From assembly GCF_011297335.1 (NCBI RefSeq), contig NZ_JAAOTJ010000006.1, positions 1 to 64,000 on the forward strand: 64,000 nucleotides of DNA. The letters run 5' to 3'. Numbering within the stretch: the first letter of the stretch is position 1; each line of letters begins with the position of its first letter. This document shows positions 36,462 to 44,640 of the stretch, one piece after another. Below the pieces are notes generated by a model, which saw nothing but the letters and a program-made list of their open reading frames with translations, was not told the origin of the DNA and ran no database searches. A program made the position numbers and the translations under genes. The DNA comes from Catellatospora methionotrophica (lineage in GTDB: Bacteria; Actinomycetota; Actinomycetes; Mycobacteriales; Micromonosporaceae).

Positions 36462-37004
36462 CTATGCGTCGGCACCAACCGGGGTGGAGGTGCTGTGGTG
36501 GACTGCCAGGTCCCGCCACGCTCGCGCCTGCGACACAGTATCGGAGTCGGTGACGATGTCGGACGTCAGGCGGCGCCCGTCGTCGTCGAACGTCATCACG
36601 ACCAGCCACGTGTCGTCGAACAGCCACCAGTCGCGGTTGCCCGCAGCCGGCAGCAGTCCGACCTCGTGGGCACGTGCGCGCGTCATGTACCTGATGCTCT
36701 CCCCGGCCGCAGTGTTCCACGTGCCGATCCACCGCTCCCAGCGCTGGTAGTCGGTCGGTGGTTCCTCATGCACGCGGACGCGCCCGACGGTGCGCCCGGC
36801 GGCCGTGTGCGCCCGGATCTGGTCGTACCAGTCGGTCAGTCCTGGCACCTCGGTCGGTGGCTGCGGGTCGCCGGACCGCCAGCGGGCGAAGGTCGCCGCC
36901 TCGCTCGGTTCGAGGTACGCCCGCTGCAGCTCCAGCCGGAACGCGCTGGCGCGGAAACGGCCGAATACGGCGGCGAACTCCTCGTCAGTGAGCGACACGG
37001 TCAC
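36462..37004 (-). CDS. DUF6879 family protein
   Basis: 180 residues. The pattern is LELQRAYLEPSEAATFARWRSGDP near the N-terminus, then GRTVGRVRVHEEPPTDYQRWE, and late NRDWWLFDDTWLVVMTFDDDGR. This family is regularly encoded beside XRE/DUF5753 regulators in actinomycetes. Its function is unknown, and it may be an effector or partner held by the regulator. The start overlaps the stop of the upstream 65-residue gene by 4 bp, so the two are coupled. Confidence 0.75.
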   Translation of the reverse strand: MTVSLTDEEFAAVFGRFRASAFRLELQRAYLEPSEAATFARWRSGDPQPPTEVPGLTDWYDQIRAHTAAGRTVGRVRVHEEPPTDYQRWERWIGTWNTAAGESIRYMTRARAHEVGLLPAAGNRDWWLFDDTWLVVMTFDDDGRRLTSDIVTDSDTVSQARAWRDLAVHHSTSTPVGADA

Positions 37005-37198
37005 GCCCCGCGCAGGCGGTCGAGCACGTTCGCCGGGACGAACACGGCGTCCTCGCCCTCGGCGAGCTGCCGGAGCTGGGCGCGGTCGTCGTCGGTGAGC
37101 TTGACGCCCTGGACGACGTAGCCGCCGTCAACGGCGTAGAGCGCCGGGCAGCCGCCGCCGCCGGAACTTGCGTCTTTCCACAGGAACTGCAACTGCAT
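37001..37198 (-). CDS. small protein of the XRE/DUF6879 module
   Basis: 65 residues (MQLQFLWKDASSGGGGCPALYAVDGGYVVQG...). Similar small proteins, beginning MQLQFLGKD, often precede DUF6879 genes; that is from memory. I use the ATG at 37198 because GAGGAGCAGG precedes it; a GTG at 37264 would add 22 residues. It is the first gene of the minus-strand unit. Confidence 0.65.
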   Translation of the reverse strand: MQLQFLWKDASSGGGGCPALYAVDGGYVVQGVKLTDDDRAQLRQLAEGEDAVFVPANVLDRLRGA

Positions 37199-37326
37199 GA
37201 CCTGCTCCTCAGGTAGCCATTTGTCCATGTCGATGGTTGCAGCGGATTGCGCGATTTGCAACACCTCCCCTCACGTGGTGCGGGATGGGGTGGCGCTCCC
37301 GAACGGACCTGGCGTGCACAAGTCTA

Positions 37327-37346
37327 CTGGCAATTGCTGGCAATTG
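37327..37346. promoter_or_regulatory. tandem 10-bp repeats at the divergent promoter
   Basis: CTGGCAATTG occurs twice back to back, immediately before a -35-like TTGACT (37348-37353). GACACT is spaced 17 bp further on as -10 for the rightward small genes. A second TTGC/GCAA dyad lies near 37247-37261 on the leftward side. These are candidate operators for the XRE regulator. Confidence 0.5.
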
Positions 37347-37493
37347 CTTGACTTGCTGTGCTCGGGTGTGGACACTCAGACAAGCACCGGAGGGAACTGG
37401 GTTCACTCTCAGGTCGACCCCTCCGGCTTCCAGTCGGCCCGCAGCGATGTGACCGCACCCGCTCGCTGCGGTGCCCCTCCCAAGGAGGCCACG

Positions 37494-37703
37494 ATGGACG
37501 TGTTGTTCACCGCGATCGTCTTTGCTCTGGCTGGCGGATTAACAGGCTGGATGCTGCGGAAGCGTTCGGCGCTCTGGTGCCAGGAGTGCGGCAACCCGCT
37601 GCCCCGACGACACCGTGCGGGCGAGGGGTGTCACGCCGACCGTCCGGCGCTGATCGCCGCGTACGCCACCCAGCTCGCTGCGGAACCAGGCACCCGGCCG
37701 TGA
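37494..37703 (+). CDS. small membrane protein with CxxC...C motif
   Basis: 69 residues. An N-terminal membrane helix (VLFTAIVFALAGGLTGWML) is followed by a basic patch and WCQECGNPLPRRHRAGEGCH, which could bind zinc. A strong AAGGAGG site precedes the ATG. It is the first of three coupled small genes divergent from the XRE module; the function is unknown. Confidence 0.65.
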   Translation: MDVLFTAIVFALAGGLTGWMLRKRSALWCQECGNPLPRRHRAGEGCHADRPALIAAYATQLAAEPGTRP

Positions 37704-37906
37704 GCACCTTGACCGCGCTCTTGCCGATCACCGACGCCGCTGCGGCCCGGCTGCAGCGTCAGCTCCACGAGCACGCGGCGTCCGCGGCCGGCCGCTGTCG
37801 GGTCTGCGGCCGCCGCCGGTGCCTGCCCTGGCAGGACGCGTACGCCGAGCTTGCCGCAGCGGGCCGGATCACGCCGCTGCGCCTGAACGCGGGGCGAGTG
37901 GCGTGA
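37700..37906 (+). CDS. small CxxC protein, second of the coupled trio
   Basis: 68 residues. The GTG overlaps the previous stop in GTGA. The core reads HAASAAGRCRVCGRRRCLPWQDAYAEL, with three cysteines that could hold a metal. No family name is recognised; coupling on both sides indicates a real gene. Confidence 0.6.
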   Translation: MSTLTALLPITDAAAARLQRQLHEHAASAAGRCRVCGRRRCLPWQDAYAELAAAGRITPLRLNAGRVA

Positions 37907-38244
37907 CCGAGCAACTGACGTACGAGCTGCCCGACGACCACCCGGACCCGCAGGTCGGTGACGTGCTGCGGGTGCCGCACTACCTGGTCGACCGCGAGCC
38001 CGTGCTGGTCGCGGTCCGGACGGTCAATGCGCTGCTGTCGTTGCAGCCGCCGGCGTGGTGGGTCCATGGCATGGACCGTGCGGGCTACGGCGTACGGGTC
38101 TACGTCCACCGGCAGCACCCGCAGCGTGCCGCCAAGGTGGCAGCCGTGGGATCCGCACCGCTCGCTAGACGAGGAGCCGGTACTCCCACCCTTCGCGCCA
38201 GGCGAACGGGCTGCCGATCTGGTCGTCCAGCCGGACTCCGTTGA
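37903..38244 (+). CDS. hypothetical protein, third of the coupled trio
   Basis: About 113 residues. The GTG overlaps the previous stop in GTGA. The first 80 residues (TEQLTYELPDDHPDPQVGDVLRVPHYLVDREPVLVAVRTV) have normal composition. The last 27 codons run antisense to the end of the phosphatase gene and are Arg-rich, so the true C-terminus may have been changed by a frameshift or rearrangement. Function unknown. Confidence 0.5.
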   Translation: MTEQLTYELPDDHPDPQVGDVLRVPHYLVDREPVLVAVRTVNALLSLQPPAWWVHGMDRAGYGVRVYVHRQHPQRAAKVAAVGSAPLARRGAGTPTLRARRTGCRSGRPAGLR

Positions 38245-38704
38245 TCCGTTCGTCCAAGGCCCAGGCCGTGGCGACATGGCCGATGACCAGCACCCGCTGT
38301 CCCGACCAGCGCGAGGGCAGGTCGTCGAGGAATCCGCCGACCCGGGCGACGGCCTGCCGCCAGCTCTCCCCGCCCGGATAGGGCTCGTCGAGGTAGACCA
38401 GCTTGTCCTGGTGCAGCTGGGCCGCTGGCATACCGTTGAACCGGCCGTAGTCGCACTCGCGCAGCCGCCAGTCGTGCAGGATCGGCACGCCGGTGGTGCC
38501 GAAGGCGATGTCGGCGGTCTCCGTCGCGCGGCGGAGGTCGGAGGTGAAGACCGCGGTGATGCCGTCGCCGCGGCGGCGTTCGCCCAGTTCCGCGGCGAGT
38601 GCCCGGCCGCGTGCGGAGAGCCTGCCGGGCAGCCAGCCGGTCGCCAGGCCGAGGTCGTTGTCCTCACTCCACGAGTGCGTCTCGAACACGATCTCCGTCA
38701 CCAT
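38165..38704 (-). CDS. histidine-phosphatase-superfamily protein with altered RHG motif
   Basis: 179 residues of the phosphoglycerate-mutase-like fold. The late conserved pieces are present: TSDLRRATETADI (second Arg), WRLRECDYGRFNG (acid Glu) and VLVIGHVATAWAL (second His). At the N-terminus the usual RHG reads ETHS: the phospho-accepting His is kept but the flanking Arg that binds phosphate is not. It may therefore act on an unusual substrate or be weak. A TAGGGT hexamer 7 nt before the ATG fixes the start. Its 3' end overlaps the convergent small gene by 80 bp. Confidence 0.75.
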   Translation of the reverse strand: MVTEIVFETHSWSEDNDLGLATGWLPGRLSARGRALAAELGERRRGDGITAVFTSDLRRATETADIAFGTTGVPILHDWRLRECDYGRFNGMPAAQLHQDKLVYLDEPYPGGESWRQAVARVGGFLDDLPSRWSGQRVLVIGHVATAWALDERINGVRLDDQIGSPFAWREGWEYRLLV

Positions 38705-38793
38705 GGCCGCGACCCTAGCCGGATATCGCTCGCGGCAGTGCCCCGTGGACGCCGTTCCCGCTGGGGCGCCGGCGTCCACGGGTGGGGACAGCG

Positions 38794-39402
38794 TCAGCAG
38801 AAGTCGGTGCCGCCTTCGTAGCTGGACTTCAGGTAGGCGCCGTCACCGGCGATCATCGCGAAGACCTTCTTGTTCTGGTCGAGGTCGAACAGGATGCCCC
38901 GCCCGTTGGCGGTGGTGACCAGGTACGCCGCGCCGCCGCTGAGTTCCTTGCCGAGGTTGCCGTAGATCGACGACACGGCGGCCAGGGTCATGCCGAGCCG
39001 GGCCCCGGACGGCGTGGGGATCGTCTTGGACCGGTTGACCGCGATGTACAGCTCTCCGTCGGGGCGGAACTGCAGCTGGATGTCCTTCCAGACGCCGGTG
39101 CCGGTGGCGGTGGTGTTCACCGGGCAGGTCTCCGCGCCGGTGGCGACCTTGTCGAGCAGGCCGCCGGCCTTGAGCGCCTCCAGGTTCGCGCCGATCAGGT
39201 ACGGGCCCGCGCCGTCGACCGTGAAGTTGATCGCGGGGGAGGGCGACGGCGACGCCGCCGGGCTCACCGCCGCGCTGGGAGAGGCCTCGGCGGACACGCT
39301 GGGCTGCGCGCTCGGCGAGGGGGTGGTCGGGGCGGGATCGTCGTCGCCGCAACCGGCGAGGACGGTGAGGGCGAGCAGGGCAAGGCAGGCACGACGCAGC
39401 AT
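38794..39402 (-). CDS. lipoprotein of unknown function
   Basis: 202 residues. The signal peptide has the lipobox LAGC (Cys18 or so), followed by a long Ser/Pro/Ala linker of about 45 residues and a compact domain. The domain begins INFTVDGAGPYLIGANLEALKAGG and contains the LGMTLAAVSSIYG pattern seen in small secreted actinobacterial proteins. It is probably anchored outside the membrane. It lies downstream of the large operon ending at 39492, separated by an 89-bp gap with a small CACGGCC/GGCCGTG hairpin. Confidence 0.7.
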   Translation of the reverse strand: MLRRACLALLALTVLAGCGDDDPAPTTPSPSAQPSVSAEASPSAAVSPAASPSPSPAINFTVDGAGPYLIGANLEALKAGGLLDKVATGAETCPVNTTATGTGVWKDIQLQFRPDGELYIAVNRSKTIPTPSGARLGMTLAAVSSIYGNLGKELSGGAAYLVTTANGRGILFDLDQNKKVFAMIAGDGAYLKSSYEGGTDFC

Positions 39403-39491
39403 GTGCTGAGTGGAGCCGATCAGCGTTTGTTGCGCTATCAGCAAACCGACTCACGTTGCGCACCTCACGGCCGACGGCCGTGCCGGACCGG

Positions 39492-41138
39492 TCAGCGGGC
39501 GTACGCGGACAGGAAGTGGTCGCGGAAGGTGTCCATGCGCCAGACGGGGGCGGTGGGGCCGGGTTTGAGGCCGTCCTGCCAGGACCAGGAGGTGATCCGG
39601 GCGAGGATGGCGGGGTCGCGGGCGACGATCGTGATCGGCGCGTCGCGGCTGGCGCGCTGGCCGGAGACCGACGGGGAGGGCTGGTGGTCGCCGAGGAACA
39701 CCAGCACGAGGTCGTCGCCGCCGTAGGTCTCCACGTAGGAGACGAGCGTGTCGACGGAGTACGTGATGGCGTTGCGGTAGGCGTGGCGTACCCGGTCGCG
39801 GTCGCGTTTCTCGACGATCTCGGCGGGGTCGTCGGATCCGGCGGCGGTGTCGTACACGGAGCCGTCGCCGACCGCGTCCCAGGGCAGCGTCTTCGGCACC
39901 GGCTCCCAGGGGGAGTGGCTGGAGATGAGTGGGATGACCGCCATCACGGGCAGGTGGCCGGGGGCGCGTTCGCGCTGCTGGAAGGTGTGCAGGGTGTACT
40001 GGTCGGGCATGGTCGCGAAGCTGTAGCGCGGGCCTTTGTAGCCGAGGTCGGGGGCGGTGTAGAGCTGGTCGTAGCCGTAGACGGCGCCTTCGGGCCACGC
40101 GGTGGTGGTGGCGGGCATGACGGCGACGGTGCGCCACCCGGCGCGGCCGAACGCGGCGGGCAGGGTGAACCGGTCGCTGGCCATCATGGTGGTGTAGCGC
40201 TGCTGGTTGTCGATCCATACGCCGGACAGGAGGGTGGACTGGGCCAGCCAGCTGCCGCCGCCGGTGGTCGGTGAGGTGAGCCAGGCGCTGCGGGCGGTGT
40301 ACCCGGCGGCGCGCAGCCGGTCGTTGCCCGCGTCGAGGGCGGGGCCGACCTGCGCGGACAGTTCGGGGTCGTCGATCGCGACGCGGCCGTAGCTCTCCAC
40401 GAACGCGACGACGACGTCCTTGCCGCGCAGTGCGGTGAGCAGGTCTCCGGCGGGCGTGGCCCGGTAGGCGTCGGTGGACAGCAGCGCGCCGAACACCTGC
40501 TCGTCCTGCGCGCCCGTACGCACCTGGATCACCTGGTCGTAGGAGTCGCGGGCGGCGACCGGAACGCCGGGCACGAGCTGGACCCCGGCCAGGGCGCAGG
40601 CGGCCCACGCGGCGGTGAGCGTGGCGACGGTGCGGGTGGTGGCGGTGCGGTGGCGCAGGGCGAGGCGGGTGGCGTGCCGGTAGGCGGCGACGACGAGCAG
40701 CAGCAGGCCCAGGGCGAGCAGCAGCGCGCCCGCGACGGCGGCCCACATGGCGGCGGGGCCGCTGGACTGGCGCAGGTAGTCGGCTCCGGCGACGAGGAAC
40801 GGCCAGTCGAGCACGGGGTGGAACGGGCGGTCGAGCACCGCCGAGAAGCCCAGGCTGATGATCTTCAGGATGGTCAGCACGCCGAGCAGGACCCCGGCCA
40901 CCGGGACGGCGACGCGCCGGAACCGGGTCGGCAGCAGCACGGCCAGCGCGACGGCGGCCAGGCCGTCGATCGGGATGCGCAGCAACGCCGCCGGGGTCAG
41001 CCGCCCCAGCTCGTTCGGCACGACGAGCAGCGCCAGCAGGAGCACCACCGCCGCCCCGAGCAGCACCTTTCGTATCCTGCGCGGAGGCGCGGGCGCCGGG
41101 ACGTCGGTTGCCTCGCTGACCCGTGGTGCGTCGAGCAT
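39492..41138 (-). CDS. membrane-anchored sulfatase / LtaS-like phosphotransferase
   Basis: 548 residues. Four or five membrane helices (about 25-190) are followed by an extracytoplasmic alkaline-phosphatase-fold domain. Visible motifs are DVVVAFVESYG (first metal site), SPTTGGGSWLAQSTLLSG (candidate nucleophile Thr/Ser), PLISSHSPW and VFLGDHQP (late metal Asp-His). The layout matches lipoteichoic-acid-synthase-like and phosphoethanolamine-transferase-like proteins that move phospho-groups onto surface glycolipids. The start overlaps the ribA stop (TGATG). As last gene of the pterin/lipid operon, it could finish an exported product. Confidence 0.75.
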   Translation of the reverse strand: MLDAPRVSEATDVPAPAPPRRIRKVLLGAAVVLLLALLVVPNELGRLTPAALLRIPIDGLAAVALAVLLPTRFRRVAVPVAGVLLGVLTILKIISLGFSAVLDRPFHPVLDWPFLVAGADYLRQSSGPAAMWAAVAGALLLALGLLLLVVAAYRHATRLALRHRTATTRTVATLTAAWAACALAGVQLVPGVPVAARDSYDQVIQVRTGAQDEQVFGALLSTDAYRATPAGDLLTALRGKDVVVAFVESYGRVAIDDPELSAQVGPALDAGNDRLRAAGYTARSAWLTSPTTGGGSWLAQSTLLSGVWIDNQQRYTTMMASDRFTLPAAFGRAGWRTVAVMPATTTAWPEGAVYGYDQLYTAPDLGYKGPRYSFATMPDQYTLHTFQQRERAPGHLPVMAVIPLISSHSPWEPVPKTLPWDAVGDGSVYDTAAGSDDPAEIVEKRDRDRVRHAYRNAITYSVDTLVSYVETYGGDDLVLVFLGDHQPSPSVSGQRASRDAPITIVARDPAILARITSWSWQDGLKPGPTAPVWRMDTFRDHFLSAYAR

Positions 41139-41791
41139 CAGCGGGCCGGGCGGAGCTGGAGGGTGTGCGCGGCGTGGCGGGCCTTGGTGGCCAGGTAGCC
41201 GGCATTGGCTGGGGACAGGTGCACGGCGGTGGGCACGCGTTCGGTCACCGCGACCCCCAGGCGGGTGAGCTGTTCGGCCTTGTCGGGGTTGTTGGACAGC
41301 AGCGCGACGCGGGACACGTCGAGGGCGTGCAGCATCTGCGCGGCGACCGTGTAGTCGCGGGCGTCCTCGTCGTGGCCGAGGGCGACGTTGGCCTCGTAGG
41401 TGTCCAGGCCGGTGTCCTGTAGCGCATAGGCCTCCATCTTGGCGTACAGGCCGATGCCGCGTCCCTCCTGCCGCAGGTACAGCAGGAATCCTCCGGCGAT
41501 CGTGATGCGCTCGGCGGCTTCGCGCAGCTGCGGGCCGCAGTCGCAGCGCTGGCTGCCGAACACGTCGCCGGTCAGGCACTCGCTGTGCGGGCGCACCAGC
41601 GGCACGGGCAGGTCGTCGGCGTCGCGGCGCAGGGTCGTGGCGTGGTCGCCGAGGCCGATGGCCAGGTGCTCGCGGCCGTCGACGAGCCCGGTGAACGTGA
41701 CGACCCGCGCTGTGGTGCTGTAGCCGTCGGGGAACCGCAGCGGGACCTGGACCTGCGTACGCACTGTCGCCGGGGGCAGCATGGCGGTCAC
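41138..41791 (-). CDS. ribA: GTP cyclohydrolase II
   Basis: 217 residues, a stand-alone GCH II without the DHBP-synthase domain found in the usual actinobacterial RibBA. Zinc ligands are the three Cys of CLTGDVFGSQRCDCG. The catalytic stretch is LRQEGRGIGLYAKMEAYALQD and the late loop is LLSNNPDKAEQL. The Tyr of EAYALQ aligns with E. coli RibA Tyr105, a position reported to differ in FAPy-forming homologues, so canonical GCH II chemistry is expected. The GTG overlaps the upstream stop in GTGA; an ATG 9 nt later is possible. A second RibA in an operon with envelope genes suggests a pathway other than bulk riboflavin. Confidence 0.9.
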   Translation of the reverse strand: MTAMLPPATVRTQVQVPLRFPDGYSTTARVVTFTGLVDGREHLAIGLGDHATTLRRDADDLPVPLVRPHSECLTGDVFGSQRCDCGPQLREAAERITIAGGFLLYLRQEGRGIGLYAKMEAYALQDTGLDTYEANVALGHDEDARDYTVAAQMLHALDVSRVALLSNNPDKAEQLTRLGVAVTERVPTAVHLSPANAGYLATKARHAAHTLQLRPAR

Positions 41792-42495
41792 CGGCCTTCG
41801 GAGTCGGCGCTGTCGAACCGGGGCGACAGCGCGTAGCGCAGCAGCACGACGTCGCCGATCTGCTGGACGTCGGCGAGTTTCGCGCGCCGTCCGGGGTTGA
41901 AGGGGAAGTCGCCGTCGTTGACGAAGCGGCTGGCGCGGGAGTCGCCGACGAAGAACGGCGCGACGACCAGGTGCAGCTCGTCGGCGAGGTCGGCGGTCAG
42001 GAACTGGGTGTGGATGGTGCCGCCGCCCTCGACCATCAGGCGGCATACGCCGCGCTCGTACAGGTCCTCGGTGACGTGGCGCAGGTCGACGGGCAGGCCG
42101 CCGTCGACGACGGTCGCGACGCCGTCGAGCAGGGTGCGGGCGTGCGCGACGCGCGGGGTGGCGCAGTAGACGATCTTCTCGGCGTCGCCGGCGGTGAAGA
42201 ACGCGGCCGTGGGGTCGAGTTTGGCCTTCTCGGTGACGGTCACCTTGATCGGGCACTCGGGCAGGCCCTGGGCCGTGCGGGCGTCGCGGCGGGCCTGCGT
42301 GCGGACCATCAGGCGCGGGTTGTCGCGGCGCACCGTACGCGCGCCGACCAGGATCGCGTCGCAGGATGCGCGGACCGCGTCGACCCGGTCGAAGTCGGCG
42401 GCGTTGGACAGCAGCAGCCGCTCGTCGGTCGCGCCGTCGAGGTAGCCGTCGATCGACATGCTGCAGCTGAGCAGGACGTACGGGCGCTCACGCAT
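41788..42495 (-). CDS. RibD C-terminal (dihydrofolate-reductase-fold) reductase
   Basis: 235 residues, the RibD_C domain alone with no deaminase. Family pieces are SMSIDGYLDGA, CDAILVGARTVRRDNPRL, and the NADPH-binding LMVEGGGTIHTQFL. Stand-alone members reduce the ribosyl side chain of a pyrimidine or similar heterocycle. Together with the adjacent GTP cyclohydrolase II it could make a reduced ribitylamino-pyrimidine-like compound. It is coupled to both neighbours by short overlaps. Confidence 0.88.
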   Translation of the reverse strand: MRERPYVLLSCSMSIDGYLDGATDERLLLSNAADFDRVDAVRASCDAILVGARTVRRDNPRLMVRTQARRDARTAQGLPECPIKVTVTEKAKLDPTAAFFTAGDAEKIVYCATPRVAHARTLLDGVATVVDGGLPVDLRHVTEDLYERGVCRLMVEGGGTIHTQFLTADLADELHLVVAPFFVGDSRASRFVNDGDFPFNPGRRAKLADVQQIGDVVLLRYALSPRFDSADSEGR

Positions 42496-43447
42496 GCTTG
42501 CTCCTGGTCCGTGCCAGCAGGACGGCGGCGCCGGGCAGCGCGGCGACCAAGCCCAGCACGCCGTACGTGACGGCCGCCGCGACGCCCTGCGTGGAGGTCA
42601 TGCCGGCGGCGGCGAACGCCCAGGCGGCGACGCCCTCGCGGGGTCCCCAGCCGGCGATGTTCAGCGGCAGCGCCATGGCCAGCAGGGCCAGCTGCGTCAG
42701 CGGCACCAGCAGGGTCACCGGCGCGTCCGAGCCCGCGGTGCGGGCCGCGATGACGAACATGATCAGCTGTCCGGCCACGACGACCGCCGAGGCGAATCCG
42801 ATGCCGACCCAGCGCCGCCGGGTGAGCAGCACCTCACGCACATCGGCGTACGCGGTGCGCAGCGCGGCCGCCCAGCGGGCCGACCGGCCACGGGCCAGGG
42901 CCCGGACGCCGAGCGCGACGGCCAGCGCGGTCGCCGCGACGACGGCGACGACCAGCGGCATGCGGTCGCGGACCGGGGACGGGAGCACCAGCAGCATCAG
43001 CAGCGAGGCGGCGATCTGCACGGTCAGCCCGATGGTGCGCTCCAGCACGACGGCCCGCACGGCCAGGCGCACGTCGCTGATGTCGAGGCCGTGGCGCACC
43101 GCGCGGTGCACGTCGCCGACGACCCCGCCGGGCAGCGTCGTGTTGAGGAACAGCGAGCGGTAGTACGCCTTGACGGCCTGGAGCAGCGGCAGGCGCACGC
43201 CGAGGCCCTCGGCGACGAGGCTCCACCGCCAGGCGCAGCACACGGTGCTCAGCGCGCCGAGGCCGAGCGCGGCCAGCAGCGCGGGCCGGTCGACCAGGCG
43301 GACGCCGTCGAGGAACGGCCCTGTGCCGACCTGCCACACCAGCAGCGCGAGGATGAGCACTCCGGCGGCGGCGCGCGCCCAGGCCCCGAGGCGTCCCGCG
43401 GCACGGCCCGAAGGCCGCGGGCGGACCCCTGTCACGGCACGGTGCAA
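42488..43447 (-). CDS. UPF0104/YbhN (lysylphosphatidylglycerol-synthase-like) membrane protein
   Basis: 319 residues with about eight membrane helices. The family loop SLFLNTTLPGGVVGDVHRAVRHG is followed by AVVLERTIGL. The second half has LPLNIAGWGPREGVAAWAF. This family covers the flippase-like domain of MprF and many stand-alone membrane proteins thought to move lipid-linked molecules; no synthase domain is attached. The TTG start has GGAGG 5 nt upstream. The 79-bp gap to the glycosyltransferase contains a weak TCCAGAAA/TTTCTAGA hairpin. Its end overlaps the start of the reductase gene by 8 bp. Confidence 0.85.
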   Translation of the reverse strand: MHRAVTGVRPRPSGRAAGRLGAWARAAAGVLILALLVWQVGTGPFLDGVRLVDRPALLAALGLGALSTVCCAWRWSLVAEGLGVRLPLLQAVKAYYRSLFLNTTLPGGVVGDVHRAVRHGLDISDVRLAVRAVVLERTIGLTVQIAASLLMLLVLPSPVRDRMPLVVAVVAATALAVALGVRALARGRSARWAAALRTAYADVREVLLTRRRWVGIGFASAVVVAGQLIMFVIAARTAGSDAPVTLLVPLTQLALLAMALPLNIAGWGPREGVAAWAFAAAGMTSTQGVAAAVTYGVLGLVAALPGAAVLLARTRSKHA

Positions 43448-43526
43448 CGCGACCTCCTGTCCAGAAACTTCTTCCTTTCTAGAGGCATCGTCCCCGCGTG
43501 TCTGTGGATTTATACACACAGCGCCG

Positions 43527-44576
43527 TCATCGGGCCAGCGGGGAGAGCGCCGCGCCGACCTGATCGGCGGTGTGGGCCCAGCCGGTGAGCCCGCCGCGCC
43601 GCGCCTGGGCCGCCTGCCGGAGCCGTTCGCGCAGCCCGGGGTCGGTGAGCCAGCGGCGCAGCGCGTCGGCGAGCGCCGCGCTGTCGGGCGGGACGAGCAG
43701 GCCCGGCACGGTGCCGTCCGGGGCCGCGCCGAGCGCCTCCGGCAGGCCCTGCACGTCGGTGGCCAGCACGGGGATGCCCCGAGCCAGCGCTTCGGTGACG
43801 ACCATGCCATAGCTCTCCCCGTGCGAGGGCAGCACGAGCAGGTCCGCCGCGTCGTATGCCGCGTCCAGCCCGCCTCCCGTGCGCACGCCCGCGAAGGTGA
43901 TCCGGTCGGCGACCGGGTGGGCCCGCAGGCGTGCCGCGTACGCCGGGTCGCGCTCCGGCGAGCCGACGAGCACGCAGCTCCAGGGTAACCCGGTGAGCGT
44001 GTCCAGGGCGTCGAGAAGCAGGTCGTGGCCCTTGTGTGGGGCGAGCGCGGCCACGCAGAGCAGCCGCGTCCCGGCCGCTGTGGCGGGGGCCGGGGGAGCG
44101 GGGTCGACGCCGGGCGGGGCCGCGTGGACGTGGGCGGGCGGCAGGGCGTACGCCTCGATGGCCCGCCGGCGGCACCAGTGGCTGGTGGTGACGACGGCGG
44201 CCGCGCCCCGCAGCACCCGGGCCTCACCGGGCCGCAGGTCCGGGTCGGCGTCACCGAACAGCATGTGCGCGAGCACGACGGGCCGCAGCCGGGGCGTGCA
44301 CGCGGCGAGCACGTCCGGCGCGGCGACGGCCACGAGCCCGTCGAGCAGCACGACCGCGCCGTCGGGCAGCGTCGCCAGCACCCCGGCGAGCCGGTCCAGG
44401 TCGGTCGCCGTGGGATACGGCCACGCGCCGGGCACCGGGTGTTCGTGCACGGTCCAGCCGGACGCGGCCAGGCCGTCGCAGACCCGCCGGTCGTAGACGT
44501 TGCCGCCGCTCGGCGCGGCCGGATCGTCCACGCCGCCCGGCAGGACGACGTGGACGGCGTTCACCGGCCGCCCCAT
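43527..44576 (-). CDS. GT4-family glycosyltransferase
   Basis: 349 residues with the two-domain GT-B fold. The N-terminal VHVVLPGGVDDPAAPSGGNVYDRRV loop and the C-terminal donor-binding LLVLPSHGESYGMVVTEALARGIPVLATDVQGLPE (with the EX7E motif) are clear. LCVAALAPHKGHDLLLDAL starts the second domain. It would transfer a sugar from a nucleotide sugar onto a lipid or small-molecule acceptor at the inner face of the membrane; donor and acceptor are unknown. The start may instead be the GTG at 44564, which has GGGGCGG before it. It lies between the PTPS-like and UPF0104 genes in the operon. Confidence 0.85.
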   Translation of the reverse strand: MGRPVNAVHVVLPGGVDDPAAPSGGNVYDRRVCDGLAASGWTVHEHPVPGAWPYPTATDLDRLAGVLATLPDGAVVLLDGLVAVAAPDVLAACTPRLRPVVLAHMLFGDADPDLRPGEARVLRGAAAVVTTSHWCRRRAIEAYALPPAHVHAAPPGVDPAPPAPATAAGTRLLCVAALAPHKGHDLLLDALDTLTGLPWSCVLVGSPERDPAYAARLRAHPVADRITFAGVRTGGGLDAAYDAADLLVLPSHGESYGMVVTEALARGIPVLATDVQGLPEALGAAPDGTVPGLLVPPDSAALADALRRWLTDPGLRERLRQAAQARRGGLTGWAHTADQVGAALSPLAR

Positions 44577-44640
44577 GCGGATCTTGTGCGCTCGGGGCTG
44601 CGGGGGCGACCCGAATCGCACGAGATCCGGATTCGCGTGC

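Noticed and set aside
41138-42495. RibA and RibD-type genes as the primary riboflavin operon
   Set aside because: No ribE, ribH or deaminase domain is present and the neighbours are envelope genes, so a dedicated riboflavin operon is unlikely here.
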